Shown here: positions 1 to 10,010 of the stretch, piece by piece
Layout: each line of letters starts with the position of its first letter
Position numbering within the stretch: the first letter of the stretch is position 1
NCBI GenBank assembly: GCA_018261955.1
Contig: JAGTRK010000001.1
Coordinates: forward strand, 62,001 to 126,000
Length of the DNA stretch: 64,000 bases
Direction of reading: 5' to 3'
DNA from: Burkholderiaceae bacterium
GTDB taxonomy: Bacteria > Pseudomonadota > Gammaproteobacteria > Burkholderiales > Burkholderiaceae
The notes under the pieces: model-generated
Told to the model about the DNA's origin: nothing
What the model saw: only the letters and a program-made list of their open reading frames with translations
The model's database searches: none
Program-made: the position numbers and the translations under genes

Positions 1-1463
1 GCCCGGTTTTCTTTCTCGGTTTGTAGGGTTTTGCCTTCGTGCATCAACAAATGTCCTTGAGCATTTAAAATTTGCCACACGAAATCCACCCATTCTTTGG
101 GCTCGCGCAAGCCTTGTGCGTATGCCAACAAGAACAATTGATTGATGCGGTTGTAGGCAATGGCACCACCAGAAACTGGGCTAACCAAATAAGACACATC
201 TGAACTGACGCGACTGACTTCCATCAAATGACGATTCAAGCGTGCGCAACGCTCGGTCGCGCTGGTAATCACCGCATTCTCTTGTACCAGCACCAAGTCG
301 CCTTTACCATGCAACAAACTCAAAGCCTCATACAGTTGATTGCGATTGACGGTTGCATCAAGCCCTGCCATGATTTCTGTCACATCGTGCGGTTTGTGGT
401 CGGCCAAAACATCCAAAATCGGTTTAAATATTTCAGGACGCAAGGACACTTCTCTGTGGCTGCGAATGGTTAATACCACGTCGTCTATCGGTGCCACCAA
501 TAAAAAGCGCAACTGTTGCCAAGCCTGTTCTACCTGTACACTGCTGATTTTACGCGCACCCTTGACCCAATAATCCTTGCGAAATTGTTTGTTGAGCAAA
601 TAATCTTTGGCAGTTTGGGTAAAGGAAGGGTCGGTGATTTTTGCCAAAAATGCCTGTTGCTCTTCATCAAACAAGCCCGTCGCAAAATCTTCTAAGAAAT
701 TCGCCGAGCAGGCATAACTTAACTTGGCTCCCTCTAACCAGTTTTGCATGTCGGAGAAATACATCGGATGCCAGTCACGATTGAAGTATTCATGTGCCAA
801 GTAGTAGGGATCTTGTTGGTCGATTTCTTTAATACGATCAGGAATCCCTGGGACTTGACGGGTGTAACTGTGACTCAAAGCCAATAAATCTTGGGTAAAC
901 GCCACCGAATCTTTCACCCTTTGCACCATGCCTTGACCCGTTGCGCCCATGACGTGCGCGTGCTCAGCCAATAAATGACGAATGGGTCCCGCCGCCGCCC
1001 AACCCGGTAAGGTGTTGTAACTGATGTACAACACACCGCCAACTTTGAGTTTGCGGCGGATAAAATCGACCAATACATGGCGGTTCTCATTGGACACCCA
1101 CGACCAAATGCCGTGCAAACCGATAAAATCAAAATCAGGCAAATCCGTACGGCTACAAAACTCGCCAAACGCTTGATCCACAATGTGCGCAGAACTGCCC
1201 GCTTGCTCTGCCAACTCCTGAGCAAAGCCCGCTTGTGCGGGATTAAAATCCGTCCCCCACCAAGTTGCACTGCCTGCTGCCGCATGGGCGTTCAACGAAA
1301 CCCCTTGCCCAAAGCCCAGCTCGCACGCAGCGGTCACCTTGGGCACTGCCAAGCCAGCCATTAAAAATGGCAATACCACTCGATTGGGATTCAATTCCGT
1401 GTAGTAACCATACGTGTAGTTAATGTCACTGACGTAACCATCTGACCATGCAGACATTTTCAT
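1..1463 (-). CDS. SAM-dependent methyltransferase with regulatory domain (3' end outside window)
   Basis: An open minus-strand frame runs from ATG at 1463 (preceded by AAGGAGT) to the window edge with no stop, giving 487 visible codons. The protein has a class I methyltransferase motif near residues 47-55 (ELGFGQG). A GLHGIWSWV stretch follows near 115-122, then a long C-terminal part, as in proteins combining a methyltransferase with the 'methyltransferase regulatory domain'. The substrate cannot be told; relatives are thought to methylate proteins or small molecules in the cytoplasm. The C-terminus lies beyond base 1. It ends the leftmost minus-strand block and is separated from nadB by about 36 bp, so it may be co-transcribed downstream of nadB. 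Confidence 0.8.
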   Translation of the reverse strand, partial: MKMSAWSDGYVSDINYTYGYYTELNPNRVVLPFLMAGLAVPKVTAACELGFGQGVSLNAHAAAGSATWWGTDFNPAQAGFAQELAEQAGSSAHIVDQAFGEFCSRTDLPDFDFIGLHGIWSWVSNENRHVLVDFIRRKLKVGGVLYISYNTLPGWAAAGPIRHLLAEHAHVMGATGQGMVQRVKDSVAFTQDLLALSHSYTRQVPGIPDRIKEIDQQDPYYLAHEYFNRDWHPMYFSDMQNWLEGAKLSYACSANFLEDFATGLFDEEQQAFLAKITDPSFTQTAKDYLLNKQFRKDYWVKGARKISSVQVEQAWQQLRFLLVAPIDDVVLTIRSHREVSLRPEIFKPILDVLADHKPHDVTEIMAGLDATVNRNQLYEALSLLHGKGDLVLVQENAVITSATERCARLNRHLMEVSRVSSDVSYLVSPVSGGAIAYNRINQLFLLAYAQGLREPKEWVDFVWQILNAQGHLLMHEGKTLQTEKENR

Positions 1464-1499
1464 ACTCCTTAGTTTTTAATAGCGAGGGTTTAATAACGT

Positions 1500-3113
1500 T
1501 TAATTTTTGGGCGTCATGATGGTTGGCAAGGCCTTGGGCAATTCGCGCTTGTAGTCCAAACTATAATGCAATCCGCGCGACTCGTGGCGAAAACGCGCAC
1601 TATTAATAATCAGTTCGGCACAGGTGATGAGGTTACGCAACTCAATCAGATCGGGGGTGATTTGATATTGTGTGTAGTAGGCGTTGACCTCTTCTTTGAG
1701 CAGACGCACACGTTTTCCCGCCCATTCAAGGCGTTTGTTCGAACGCACAATGCCCACGTAGTTCCACATCGCTTGGCGCAAAGCGTCCCAACTGTGGGTA
1801 ATCATCACCGCTTCATCGGCAGGAATCACGCGCGAAGCATCCCATTCGAGCAATTCGGGTGCTTCATATTTGAAATTCTTCGCCGCCACTTGCGTGATGT
1901 TTTGCGCCACGGATTGACCCATCACCACGCATTCGAGCAATGAGTTGGAGGCCAAACGGTTCGCGCCATGCAAGCCCGTATAAGACACCTCACCAATCGC
2001 ATACAAATTCTGAATGTCCGTGCGTCCCGCCAAGTCAGTGGCCACGCCACCACAGGTGTAATGCGCACCAGGGGCAACCGGAATCGGCTGACGCGCCATA
2101 TCAATCCCCAATTCGGCACATTTGGCATAAATATTCGGAAAGTGCTCGCGCAAAAACGCTTCAGGCAAATGCGTCATGTCCAAATACACGCAATCAATAC
2201 CGTTTTTTTTCATTTCAAAGTCAATCGCACGGGCAACGATGTCACGCGGCGCAAGTTCACCGCGCTCATCGTGGTCAAACATAAAGCGATGGCCCGCTTG
2301 ACCGTCTTTGCTCGGCAAACGCAAAATGCCACCTTCGCCGCGCAGGGCTTCCGAAATCAAAAACGATTTGGCATGCGGATGATACAAACAGGTCGGGTGA
2401 AATTGCATGAACTCCATATTGACCACACGGCAACCTGCACGCCATGCCATGGCAATGCCATCACCTGAGTTACTGTCAGGATTGGTGGTCACTTTATAGA
2501 CCTTGCCTGCACCGCCTGTGGCCAACACACTGAAACGCGCTTGTATCGAATCAATTTGGTGGGTGGCGCGATTTTGCACATACACGCCGTAGCAGCGCGC
2601 ATCCTTGCTTTTTTGCTCAATCAAGCGTTTGTGTTTGTCGGTAATCAAATCAACTGCAATGCTGTTCTCAAACACTTGAATATTCGCGCGCTCACGCACG
2701 CGCTGCGCCAAGACCGTTTGCACTGCATGACCCGTAAAATCATCCACATGCACCACGCGGCGGTGGCTGTGTCCGCCTTCACGCGTCAGATGCAACTCGC
2801 CGTTTTCAGTATTGAACCGAACCCCTTGTGCCATGAGCCATTCGATTGAATTGGGGGCGTGGGTAATGATGTACTTAATCGCTTCGAGTTCGCCCAATTC
2901 TGCGCCCGCGACAAAAGTATCGCGTACATGATTGTCAAAGTTATCCTCATCGTCCATCACCGCAGAAATCCCGCCTTGCGCTTGATCCGATGAGCCGCTG
3001 ATGAGTTGTCCTTTGGAAATTAGGGCAATTTTATACTTCGAATCCAGCGATAGGGCGCAACTCATACCCGCCAAACCACTACCAATAATCACCACATCAA
3101 ATACTTGAGACAT
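1500..3113 (-). CDS. nadB: L-aspartate oxidase
   Basis: 537 residues, the usual NadB length. It oxidises L-aspartate to iminoaspartate, the first step of de novo NAD synthesis, in the cytoplasm. An N-terminal FAD-binding GSGLAG lies at about residues 11-16. It is followed by SSDQAQGGISA, the GGHSHRRVVH segment, the catalytic-region MEFMQFHPT, and the C-terminal APGAHYTCGGV that closes the flavin site. These distinguish it from succinate dehydrogenase flavoproteins. The start is ATG at 3113. The partners nadA and nadC are not in the window. The upstream neighbour on the same strand is the HIT protein, about 70 bp away. Confidence 0.96.
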   Translation of the reverse strand: MSQVFDVVIIGSGLAGMSCALSLDSKYKIALISKGQLISGSSDQAQGGISAVMDDEDNFDNHVRDTFVAGAELGELEAIKYIITHAPNSIEWLMAQGVRFNTENGELHLTREGGHSHRRVVHVDDFTGHAVQTVLAQRVRERANIQVFENSIAVDLITDKHKRLIEQKSKDARCYGVYVQNRATHQIDSIQARFSVLATGGAGKVYKVTTNPDSNSGDGIAMAWRAGCRVVNMEFMQFHPTCLYHPHAKSFLISEALRGEGGILRLPSKDGQAGHRFMFDHDERGELAPRDIVARAIDFEMKKNGIDCVYLDMTHLPEAFLREHFPNIYAKCAELGIDMARQPIPVAPGAHYTCGGVATDLAGRTDIQNLYAIGEVSYTGLHGANRLASNSLLECVVMGQSVAQNITQVAAKNFKYEAPELLEWDASRVIPADEAVMITHSWDALRQAMWNYVGIVRSNKRLEWAGKRVRLLKEEVNAYYTQYQITPDLIELRNLITCAELIINSARFRHESRGLHYSLDYKRELPKALPTIMTPKN

Positions 3114-3182
3114 CGTTTACTTTCTATTCTACGGTCTATTAAATTCAATTTTTAAGCCGATTAAACATTCGACATACGCACA

Positions 3183-3638
3183 CTACAACCACAAGGCTAT
3201 TTTCAGCGCGCGCACATAATCATCGAGCGTTGCGTCTTTCAATCCGTTGGGCTTGGCATGTTTTGCCTCATCGGTATTCAACGCCCACACAGGATTGGGA
3301 AAATTCGCATCACTCTCAAAACGCGGAATAACGTGCCAATGCAGATGCGGGGTCATATTGCCCAAACTCGCCAAATTCACTTTGGTCGGTTTGAGCACTT
3401 CGCGTTGCACACGCTCCACCAAATACACGGTGCGCATCAATAATTCACGTTGCTCCAGCGATAAATCGGTCACCTCAACCACGTGTTCGCGCCAAATCAC
3501 GCGTGTAAACCCTCGAAATAATGGGTCGTCAACCAACACCACACGCAATTGCTCGTTTTGCCAAATCAGCGTACCACCCACCTGCTCGCACAAATCACAA
3601 CCTGCAACTTTGGCGTTGTCCCACTCATCCCAATTCAT
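3183..3638 (-). CDS. HIT family protein
   Basis: A small histidine-triad protein of 151 residues, counted from the ATG at 3638. A longer frame reaches 3683 but would run into argB, and typical HIT proteins begin close to the MNWDEW start. The signature H-x-H-x-H (HLHWH) lies at residues 98-102 and is followed by VIPRF. HIT enzymes are nucleotide hydrolases or transferases acting on the alpha-phosphate. A Cys pair (C14, C17) near the N-terminus could bind metal. It follows argB after only 13 bp on the same strand, so an argB-HIT transcript is likely. The exact substrate is unknown. Confidence 0.88.
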   Translation of the reverse strand: MNWDEWDNAKVAGCDLCEQVGGTLIWQNEQLRVVLVDDPLFRGFTRVIWREHVVEVTDLSLEQRELLMRTVYLVERVQREVLKPTKVNLASLGNMTPHLHWHVIPRFESDANFPNPVWALNTDEAKHAKPNGLKDATLDDYVRALKIALWL

Positions 3639-3651
3639 GTTTTTTCCAATG

Positions 3652-4578
3652 TTATGCGCGGATGGCTGTACCGACCGCAGCATCGCTCAAAAGCGATTGC
3701 AATAAAATATGCGGCTCACGCCCATCCACGATGTGTACCGCACCCACGCCGCGTTTGGCGGCGTCCAATGCCGAATCAATTTTTGGCAACATCCCACCAT
3801 ACAAAGTACCATCGGCTTTGAGTGCCTCGGCGTGCGCGCTGTCAATCTCTGTGATGAGTTCACCCTGTTTGTCTAAAACGCCTTTGATATTGGTGAGCAA
3901 CATCAATTTATGCGCGCGCACCGCGCAAGCAATCTCGCCCGCCGCCACGTCGGCATTGACATTGTGGGTCACGCCTGCGTCATCGGTGGCAATCGGCGAG
4001 ACCACAGGGACAAACTCCGCCTCAATCAAAGCATCGAGTACCGCCGTGTCCACACCAACCACATCACCCACCAAGCCAATGTCATGCTGCACACGTGCAT
4101 CTTGTGCATCGGGCAGGAGCAGTTTTTTCACACGAATCATACGACCGTCTTTGCCACTCACGCCCACTGCGCGCACACCAAAACTTTTACCCGCTTGATT
4201 GATTAAATTCACAATCTGTCCCTGCACATTGCCACACAGCACACCATCGACAATCGCCATGGTGTCGGCATCGGTCACGCGCATCCCTTGAATGAATTGA
4301 CCTTCAATACCGACGCGTTTGAGCATCGCATCAATCTGCGGACCTCCGCCATGCACCACCACCATGTCCACACCCATCGCTGAAAGCAGGGCAACGTCTT
4401 GTGCAAACTGCTGTTGCAACGCCTCATCGGTCATGGCATTGCCACCGTATTTAACCACGATGATTTTGTCTTGTAATTGGTTTAAACGCTCGGCAGTTGC
4501 CACTACGCCCGCGGTTTTAATCGCGGGTACGAGTTGCGCCGCTTCTAAAATCAGTTCAGGGATGGATAAATAAAGCAT
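3652..4578 (-). CDS. argB: acetylglutamate kinase
   Basis: 308 residues. It phosphorylates N-acetylglutamate, the second step of arginine synthesis, in the cytoplasm. Amino-acid-kinase motifs are present: KYGGNAM (phosphate-binding lysine and glycines) near residues 43-49, VVHGGGPQID near 74-83, and TDDAGVTHNVNADVAA in the C-terminal ATP-binding half. About 40 residues precede the first motif, as in arginine-sensitive ArgB enzymes that use an N-terminal helix for feedback inhibition. That regulation is an inference from length. The start ATG at 4578 follows AAGGAGAA. Another arginine gene in the window is argJ at 54.3 kb, far away. Confidence 0.95.
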   Translation of the reverse strand: MLYLSIPELILEAAQLVPAIKTAGVVATAERLNQLQDKIIVVKYGGNAMTDEALQQQFAQDVALLSAMGVDMVVVHGGGPQIDAMLKRVGIEGQFIQGMRVTDADTMAIVDGVLCGNVQGQIVNLINQAGKSFGVRAVGVSGKDGRMIRVKKLLLPDAQDARVQHDIGLVGDVVGVDTAVLDALIEAEFVPVVSPIATDDAGVTHNVNADVAAGEIACAVRAHKLMLLTNIKGVLDKQGELITEIDSAHAEALKADGTLYGGMLPKIDSALDAAKRGVGAVHIVDGREPHILLQSLLSDAAVGTAIRA

Positions 4579-4596
4579 AGTGTTCTCCTTAATCCG

Positions 4597-5322
4597 TTAA
4601 GGCTCTTCGCAATCATAATAGCGAACTTTACCAACATTTTGTTTGAATACTCTTTCAGATGCCGTTCGCTCTGCATCCGTGATGTCGGGTTGTTGGTGGT
4701 TGGCACAATTTCCCCAATGATACGTCAACAACTCTACGTTCATGGCATCCGCAGATTGCGCCCAGCGATTCAGTGAACGGGCAACGCATTCATCGGGGCT
4801 GCCATTATCGAGACAACTTTCGGACAAAATGCGTGTGGCTGCTGCGGTTTTTTGCGCCGATGGCAGACTTTGTAGGGTCTGCGCAATCGCTTGGCACTGC
4901 GGTATTTGCGCAGGTGCAAACTCGTCTAACGCTCGATAGTCCTGCGTCTGCCGCGCCTGTCGTTTGACTTTATCTAATTTATAAAAAAACCAATCGCGTT
5001 CTATCATGCGTTGACGCACCACTTCCACCGCAGGATGTACGATAAAGTTAGATGGGGTGCGTAAAAATTGTTGAACCCGTTCATGCTCGACATCATCTTG
5101 CGCTTGGGTATTTTTATCATCGTACAAACTAATGAGTCGGTCGGCATTTAAATCCAGCGTGGCTTTGAGTTGATGTGCACTGATTTTTTGGTCATCATAG
5201 GTTGCACACGCTCGGCACAACTCCGTTTCCCACTGAAACACCTGCGGTTTTGCAACTGCAATACCACTGCTGACGCAGTAGATGAGCAATAACAGCATTG
5301 CACGTAATAATTGAGCGTTCAT
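4597..5322 (-). CDS. exported protein of unknown function
   Basis: 241 residues with an N-terminal signal peptide: MNAQLLR, then a hydrophobic stretch, with likely cleavage after AVAKP or just before it. The mature part has a CRAC cysteine pair at its N-terminus and several further cysteines (around 'QIPQCQAI', 'SESCLDNGSPDECVA', 'GNCAN', 'YDCEEP'). This suggests a disulfide-bonded periplasmic protein. I do not recognise a family. It lies between argB and topB on the same strand, 18 bp from argB and 24 bp from topB, so it may be transcribed with them. No catalytic motif is visible. Confidence 0.7.
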   Translation of the reverse strand: MNAQLLRAMLLLLIYCVSSGIAVAKPQVFQWETELCRACATYDDQKISAHQLKATLDLNADRLISLYDDKNTQAQDDVEHERVQQFLRTPSNFIVHPAVEVVRQRMIERDWFFYKLDKVKRQARQTQDYRALDEFAPAQIPQCQAIAQTLQSLPSAQKTAAATRILSESCLDNGSPDECVARSLNRWAQSADAMNVELLTYHWGNCANHQQPDITDAERTASERVFKQNVGKVRYYDCEEP

Positions 5323-5346
5323 CGCAAAGTCCTACCACACATCTAT

Positions 5347-8010
5347 TTAAAAGGGCGGTTCGTCATCATACGCCGACAATGGCGGCGTATCATCCACCAA
5401 TACATCGTCTGCTTTTTTGGCTTTTGCTGTCGTTGTCTTGGCTTTCGGCTTGGCTTTCGAAGTAACTTTTTTCACCGCTTTGGCAGGCTTGGCATCCACT
5501 TTGTTCTCGTTCTTGGCAGCATCTTTTGCCGCCGCTTTGGAGGTTTTGGCTTCAAACTCAAACACGGTTTTGCCCGCTTTTTTATCCCACACCAAATAAG
5601 CCTTAAACAATCGACCCGTGCGTGCGGATTTAAAATTTGTGAGTAAATCAGTACGCCCGACGGTGAGTAACTTGGTCATTTGTTCAGGCTCAATGATTTG
5701 TTGCAAAATCACCTGTCCTGAGCGGAAGTCGCAGTTTTTCTCCGCGCCGACAGCGTTTTCACAGTAGTAACTCAAACCGTGGTCATAGACATTGCCGCCA
5801 CATTTTGGACATTGACCCAAAGGTGTTTTGCCTGTGAAGTCGGGGGCTTCTTCGTCATCGCGTGACTGGCCAAAGTCAAATTCCATTTTCATTTTCGCGG
5901 GGGATTCGGCATCCTCAACGATGCGCAATATCGCAGCAAAAGGGCGACCCATTTTACTGCGGAATCCTTGCAGCAGCGGCGTTTCACGGGTTTTGAGCAA
6001 GTCCTCAACTTCGGGGATTTCAAACGTGCGCCCACCGGGGGTTTTGCTCATATTGAATTCGCACTGCGTGCAGGCAAAGCGTCGGTAGTTTTCTTTCATC
6101 ACGCCACCGCAGTTCGGGCAGGGGGTTTTGAGCGTAGCGTAATCACCAGGCACAGTATCGGCTTGGTATTCTTTGGCGCGTTTGACGATGATTTGCGTCA
6201 TCTGTGCGATTTCGCGCATGAATGCGTCGCGCTTGAGTTCACCGCGCTCCATTTGCGCGAGTTTGTTTTCCCAGTTGCCCGTCAGTTCGGGCGAGGTCAA
6301 CTCTTCCACGCCCAATCCGCGCAAAAGGGTCAACAGTTGAAACGCCTTAGCGGTTGGGATGATTTCGCGCCCCTCGCGCACAAGGTATTTCTCCGTCAAC
6401 AAGCCCTCGATAATCGCTGCGCGGGTGGCGGGCGTGCCCAAGCCTTTACCGCTCATGGCGGATTTGAGTTCCTCATCATCGAGCAGTTTGCCCGCACCCT
6501 CCATCGCCGAGAGCAAGGTCGCTTCACTGTATCGAGCAGGTGGACGGGTTTGTAGTCCCTTGGGTTCAACGCTGTCGGTTTTGACCTTTTCATCGGGCGC
6601 GACGGCAATCAGCAAATCCTCGTCTTTTTGTTGGTCACGTCCATAAATCGCCAACCAACCTGCGTTGGTGAGCACGCGTCCTTCGGTTTTAAAATGATGC
6701 CCCGATACTTTGGTGATGCGCGTGGTGACCATAAATTCTGCAGGCGGGAAAAACACCGCCATAAAGCGTTTGACCACCAAATCATACAATTTTTGCTCAG
6801 GTTCAGAGAGGCTTTTCGGGGCTTGCAAGGTCGGGATAATCGCAAAGTGATCCGAGATTTTGCTGTTGTCAAAAATCCGTTTGTTGGGCTTGACCCAGCC
6901 GTTTTTCTCAATTTGTTGGGCAAAGCGTGTGTAGTTATTTTGCTCTTTGAGCAACGCCACGGTTTGCTTGACGGTATTGATATAGTCCTCAGGCAAGGCC
7001 TTGGAATCGGTACGCGGATAGGTCAGAACCTTGTGTTTTTCGTACAAAGCCTGCGCCAAACCCAAAGTGTTTTTCGCCGAGAAACCAAAGCGCGCATTGG
7101 CTTCGCGCTGCAAACTGGTTAAATCAAACAACGGCGGCGACATTTGCGTGGCGGGCTTGGACTCCTCGCTCACATTGCCCGACTGGCCTTTGCACGCCAT
7201 GACCACGGTGTCAGCAGCGGCTTTGCTCCACAGGCGATTGTCTTTGCGCTCCGCATCGCCCAAATTTTCTTTGGCGTTTTTATCAAATTTTGGATCGAAC
7301 CAACGCCCTGTGTAGATACCTTGCGCGGCGATGAATTCGGCGTGTACTTCCCAATAATCGCGCGACACAAATTTACGTATTGCTTCTTCGCGCTCGACCA
7401 CCACGGTCAAGGTCGGCGTTTGCACGCGCCCCACGGTGGTGAGAAAAAACCCGCCATCGCGCGAGTTAAACGCAGTCATCGCGCGCGTGCCGTTGATACC
7501 CACGAGCCAATCGGCCTCAGAGCGTGAACGCGCCGCATCGGCTAAATTCAACATTTGCGCATCGGTGCGCAGATGCGCCAAACCATCGCGGATGGCTTGC
7601 GGGGTCATGCTTTGCAGCCACAAGCGTTGCGAGGGTTGTTTGGCCTTGGTGTATTGCATGATGTAGCGGAAAATTAATTCGCCTTCGCGCCCCGCGTCAC
7701 AGGCATTGACGATTTGGCCGATGTCTTTGCGGCGGATGAGTTTTGCCAAGGATTTTAAACGCGCTTCGGATTTGGCAATCGGGCGCAAATCAAAATGCGG
7801 TGGGATGTGCGGCAGGTGGGTGAAACTCCACTTGCCACGCTTGATGTCAAACTCCTCAGGCACACACAATTCGAGCAAATGACCGACCGCCGAGCCAATG
7901 ACATACTGGTCATTTTCATGGTGGTCGTCTTTTTTCACGCAGCCACCAATGACCCGCGCAATGTCGTTGGCAACGGATGGTTTTTCCGCAATGATTAGCG
8001 TTTTGCTCAT
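5347..8010 (-). CDS. topB: DNA topoisomerase III
   Basis: 887 residues. A type IA topoisomerase that unlinks single-stranded or hemicatenated DNA. The Toprim start EKPSVAND is at residues 8-15, the acidic DAGREGELIFRY segment follows, and the active-site tyrosine lies in LTYPRTDSKALP. It carries two C-terminal zinc-binding modules (CPNCGG...CTQCEF and CPKCGG...C...C). A basic, Ala/Lys-rich tail (about the last 60 residues, KAAAK, KPKAK, KAKKAD) probably binds DNA non-specifically. A TopB of this length with zinc modules is typical of proteobacteria carrying TopB in addition to TopA. Start ATG at 8010. Confidence 0.95.
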   Translation of the reverse strand: MSKTLIIAEKPSVANDIARVIGGCVKKDDHHENDQYVIGSAVGHLLELCVPEEFDIKRGKWSFTHLPHIPPHFDLRPIAKSEARLKSLAKLIRRKDIGQIVNACDAGREGELIFRYIMQYTKAKQPSQRLWLQSMTPQAIRDGLAHLRTDAQMLNLADAARSRSEADWLVGINGTRAMTAFNSRDGGFFLTTVGRVQTPTLTVVVEREEAIRKFVSRDYWEVHAEFIAAQGIYTGRWFDPKFDKNAKENLGDAERKDNRLWSKAAADTVVMACKGQSGNVSEESKPATQMSPPLFDLTSLQREANARFGFSAKNTLGLAQALYEKHKVLTYPRTDSKALPEDYINTVKQTVALLKEQNNYTRFAQQIEKNGWVKPNKRIFDNSKISDHFAIIPTLQAPKSLSEPEQKLYDLVVKRFMAVFFPPAEFMVTTRITKVSGHHFKTEGRVLTNAGWLAIYGRDQQKDEDLLIAVAPDEKVKTDSVEPKGLQTRPPARYSEATLLSAMEGAGKLLDDEELKSAMSGKGLGTPATRAAIIEGLLTEKYLVREGREIIPTAKAFQLLTLLRGLGVEELTSPELTGNWENKLAQMERGELKRDAFMREIAQMTQIIVKRAKEYQADTVPGDYATLKTPCPNCGGVMKENYRRFACTQCEFNMSKTPGGRTFEIPEVEDLLKTRETPLLQGFRSKMGRPFAAILRIVEDAESPAKMKMEFDFGQSRDDEEAPDFTGKTPLGQCPKCGGNVYDHGLSYYCENAVGAEKNCDFRSGQVILQQIIEPEQMTKLLTVGRTDLLTNFKSARTGRLFKAYLVWDKKAGKTVFEFEAKTSKAAAKDAAKNENKVDAKPAKAVKKVTSKAKPKAKTTTAKAKKADDVLVDDTPPLSAYDDEPPF

Positions 8011-8242
8011 GGTTTGAACCTTTTGGGTGTTGTTTTGGTTGTGGGTGTTTCTATAAAATCAATCGAAACACTCAGTTCAATTTGGCAACACAAAACCCAC
8101 GTTGGTTACGATTCATTGCGTGGGCTGTGTCGAGATTGCGCCCATAATACCCGTGTTATCAGGCTGTGTGCAAGTGGCTGTGGCGATTTAGGGGCAATCC
8201 GTGTACGCGCAAGCCCGATTGCGCCCAAATAAAATTCAAAAT

Positions 8243-8998
8243 TTAATTTTTGGTGTTATACACGATGGTCACCACCACACGCACTTTTTTATGAACGGTG
8301 CTGGTGCTATACGAGCCACCACCGCCATCGCCACTGTCCGTGTCGCCGTCTGCTGCCAAAATATCAAACGTGCCTTGCGACGCTGAACGCATGGTTCCGA
8401 CTTGTGCATTGCCGTTTTTGGCAAATTCATCCGCACGGATTTTGGCATCCTTGGTCGCCTCGCCAATCAGCGCGAGTTTGATGTCGCTCAAATTGCCCAC
8501 CATAAAGCGCACCTCGCCCACGTCCAATTGATGACCTTGCGCTTGATAGTCAATGATTTTGTCACGTGCTTCTTGGACTTTTTGTAAATCCTCGGTTTTC
8601 ACAAATACCGTCATCGATGCATCGTAACCGCGTTGCACGCTTTGCTCGCGCCCCTGCTCATTGGTGATGGTTTCATAATGCACCTGCACATCCTCCGCAC
8701 CATAACTTAAGGCTTCGGCTTTAAAACCATATTGCGCCAAAAAGCCTTCCAAGGCAGGTTTTTCTCGGCGCAAATTTGCCAATGCGCTGGCAAAATCCTC
8801 ACCACGGCTTTTAATGGTCACGCTCCACTCGGCATTGGTGGCATCCACGGCTTTTTCCGCTACACCTTTGACCGTGATGGTTTGCTGGGTCGCGCCAATT
8901 TGCTTGGCTTGTACACCGAAAATGAATGCCGCTGCCGACATACCAATTGCCAACAACAGCCCCAATATCACCATGCCTCTTGAAATCGAATGCTCCAT
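8243..8998 (-). CDS. SIMPL domain-containing (DUF541) exported protein
   Basis: 251 residues from the ATG at 8998, chosen because GGAGGA lies just upstream; the frame stays open to 9094 but lacks a ribosome site there. One N-terminal membrane segment or signal (GMVILGLLLAIGMSAAAFIFG) is followed by the SIMPL domain: QTITVKGVAEK, 'ATNAEWSVTIKSRG', and a C-terminal TSTVHKKVRVVVTIVY. SIMPL proteins sit in the periplasm or at the membrane; the family function is poorly defined. It stands alone, about 230 bp from topB and with no obvious operon partner. A short glycine/aspartate-rich stretch (DGDTDSGDGGGGS) precedes the last strand. Confidence 0.85.
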   Translation of the reverse strand: MEHSISRGMVILGLLLAIGMSAAAFIFGVQAKQIGATQQTITVKGVAEKAVDATNAEWSVTIKSRGEDFASALANLRREKPALEGFLAQYGFKAEALSYGAEDVQVHYETITNEQGREQSVQRGYDASMTVFVKTEDLQKVQEARDKIIDYQAQGHQLDVGEVRFMVGNLSDIKLALIGEATKDAKIRADEFAKNGNAQVGTMRSASQGTFDILAADGDTDSGDGGGGSYSTSTVHKKVRVVVTIVYNTKN

Positions 8999-9142
8999 AC
9001 CTTGCTCCTCCTGTGTGAACGCTGTTTCTGTATTAACCCAAATATTTCGCACGCAGAAATTCAAACAATCGCTTTTTCTGTGTGTCTTATCCAATGGTGT
9101 AAATATTGTACGCGCACAGCGAGGGAAATGTTGACACTCGTA

Positions 9143-9880
9143 TCATTTTAAATAACGATACAACGCCGTTATGATGAGTTGTGTGGCGGCAAGTGTCGTC
9201 ACCCATTTTAAGATCAGCACCCCGCGCCGCTTATTGATGCGCCCGCGTAAAAACTTCCCCACATACGTACCCACCAGCGAGCCTGCAAGCATCAGCACCA
9301 TCATCGATGCGTACTGAAAAAACGCGAAACCAGTCAATACATAAATGGCGACTTTAAAGGCGTGCATGACGCTCATCATGGCAGAGTGGGTCAGAATCAC
9401 CTCGTCTTTGCTCAAGCCTTTGTGCAATAAAATGGGCGGTAGCATCAAACCCATAGAACCGATGAACAAGGATGAACCCGTGAGCCACGCGCCGAGCACC
9501 GTCATATTGTTAAACAACAGTCCCAAACCCTGAATCAGCCGTGTCCAAGTGATGAGCAAAATAAACACCCCCAAAATCAAAGGCAGGTGCTCAAACGAGA
9601 ACCGCCCCAACATCACATAACCGACAGCCCCACCGAGCAGCGCCCCTGGTAAAAAAGGCAACATCAAGCGTCGCCACTGCACCAGCCGCCAATCCAATAA
9701 AGAGCGCGAGAGATTACTCACCAACTGCGTTGCGCCATGAATCGGAATCACCAAATTCGCGCTCAACAGATTGCTCAAAAAGGCCAAAAGCAAGATGCCG
9801 CCGCCCACACCAATGGCAGAAGTAATCGCCGAAGTCGTGGCACACAAGGCAAATAGTGCGCCGTCCGTCCATGTGAGCAT
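9143..9880 (-). CDS. TSUP-family (TauE/SafE) membrane permease
   Basis: An integral inner-membrane protein of about 245 residues, taken from the ATG at 9880 (MLTWTDGALF), which puts the first membrane helix at the N-terminus. Upstream ATGs at 9931 and 9961 would add a poorly hydrophobic extension. The glycine-rich SAIGVGGGILLLAFL motif of the first TSUP repeat is present, with about seven or eight hydrophobic segments. The family exports or imports sulfite, sulfoacetate or related organosulfur anions; the substrate here is unknown. Another TSUP gene lies at 16.6 kb. It is divergent from mnmE, with about 130 bp between them. Confidence 0.85.
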   Translation of the reverse strand: MLTWTDGALFALCATTSAITSAIGVGGGILLLAFLSNLLSANLVIPIHGATQLVSNLSRSLLDWRLVQWRRLMLPFLPGALLGGAVGYVMLGRFSFEHLPLILGVFILLITWTRLIQGLGLLFNNMTVLGAWLTGSSLFIGSMGLMLPPILLHKGLSKDEVILTHSAMMSVMHAFKVAIYVLTGFAFFQYASMMVLMLAGSLVGTYVGKFLRGRINKRRGVLILKWVTTLAATQLIITALYRYLK

Positions 9881-10010
9881 GATAAAATACCCCGAAGATG
9901 AAAGTTTTTTAAACGAATATTTTTGTAACATGTCGTTGCGAGCCAATGATTGGCGAAACAATGACGAAAATAAAGCCCTAACGCCTCATCACTATAAATG
10001 AACCCACCCC

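Noticed and set aside
228-573. Plus-strand frames at the left edge
   Set aside because: Shadows of the methyltransferase gene, which is open on the minus strand from 1463 to base 1.
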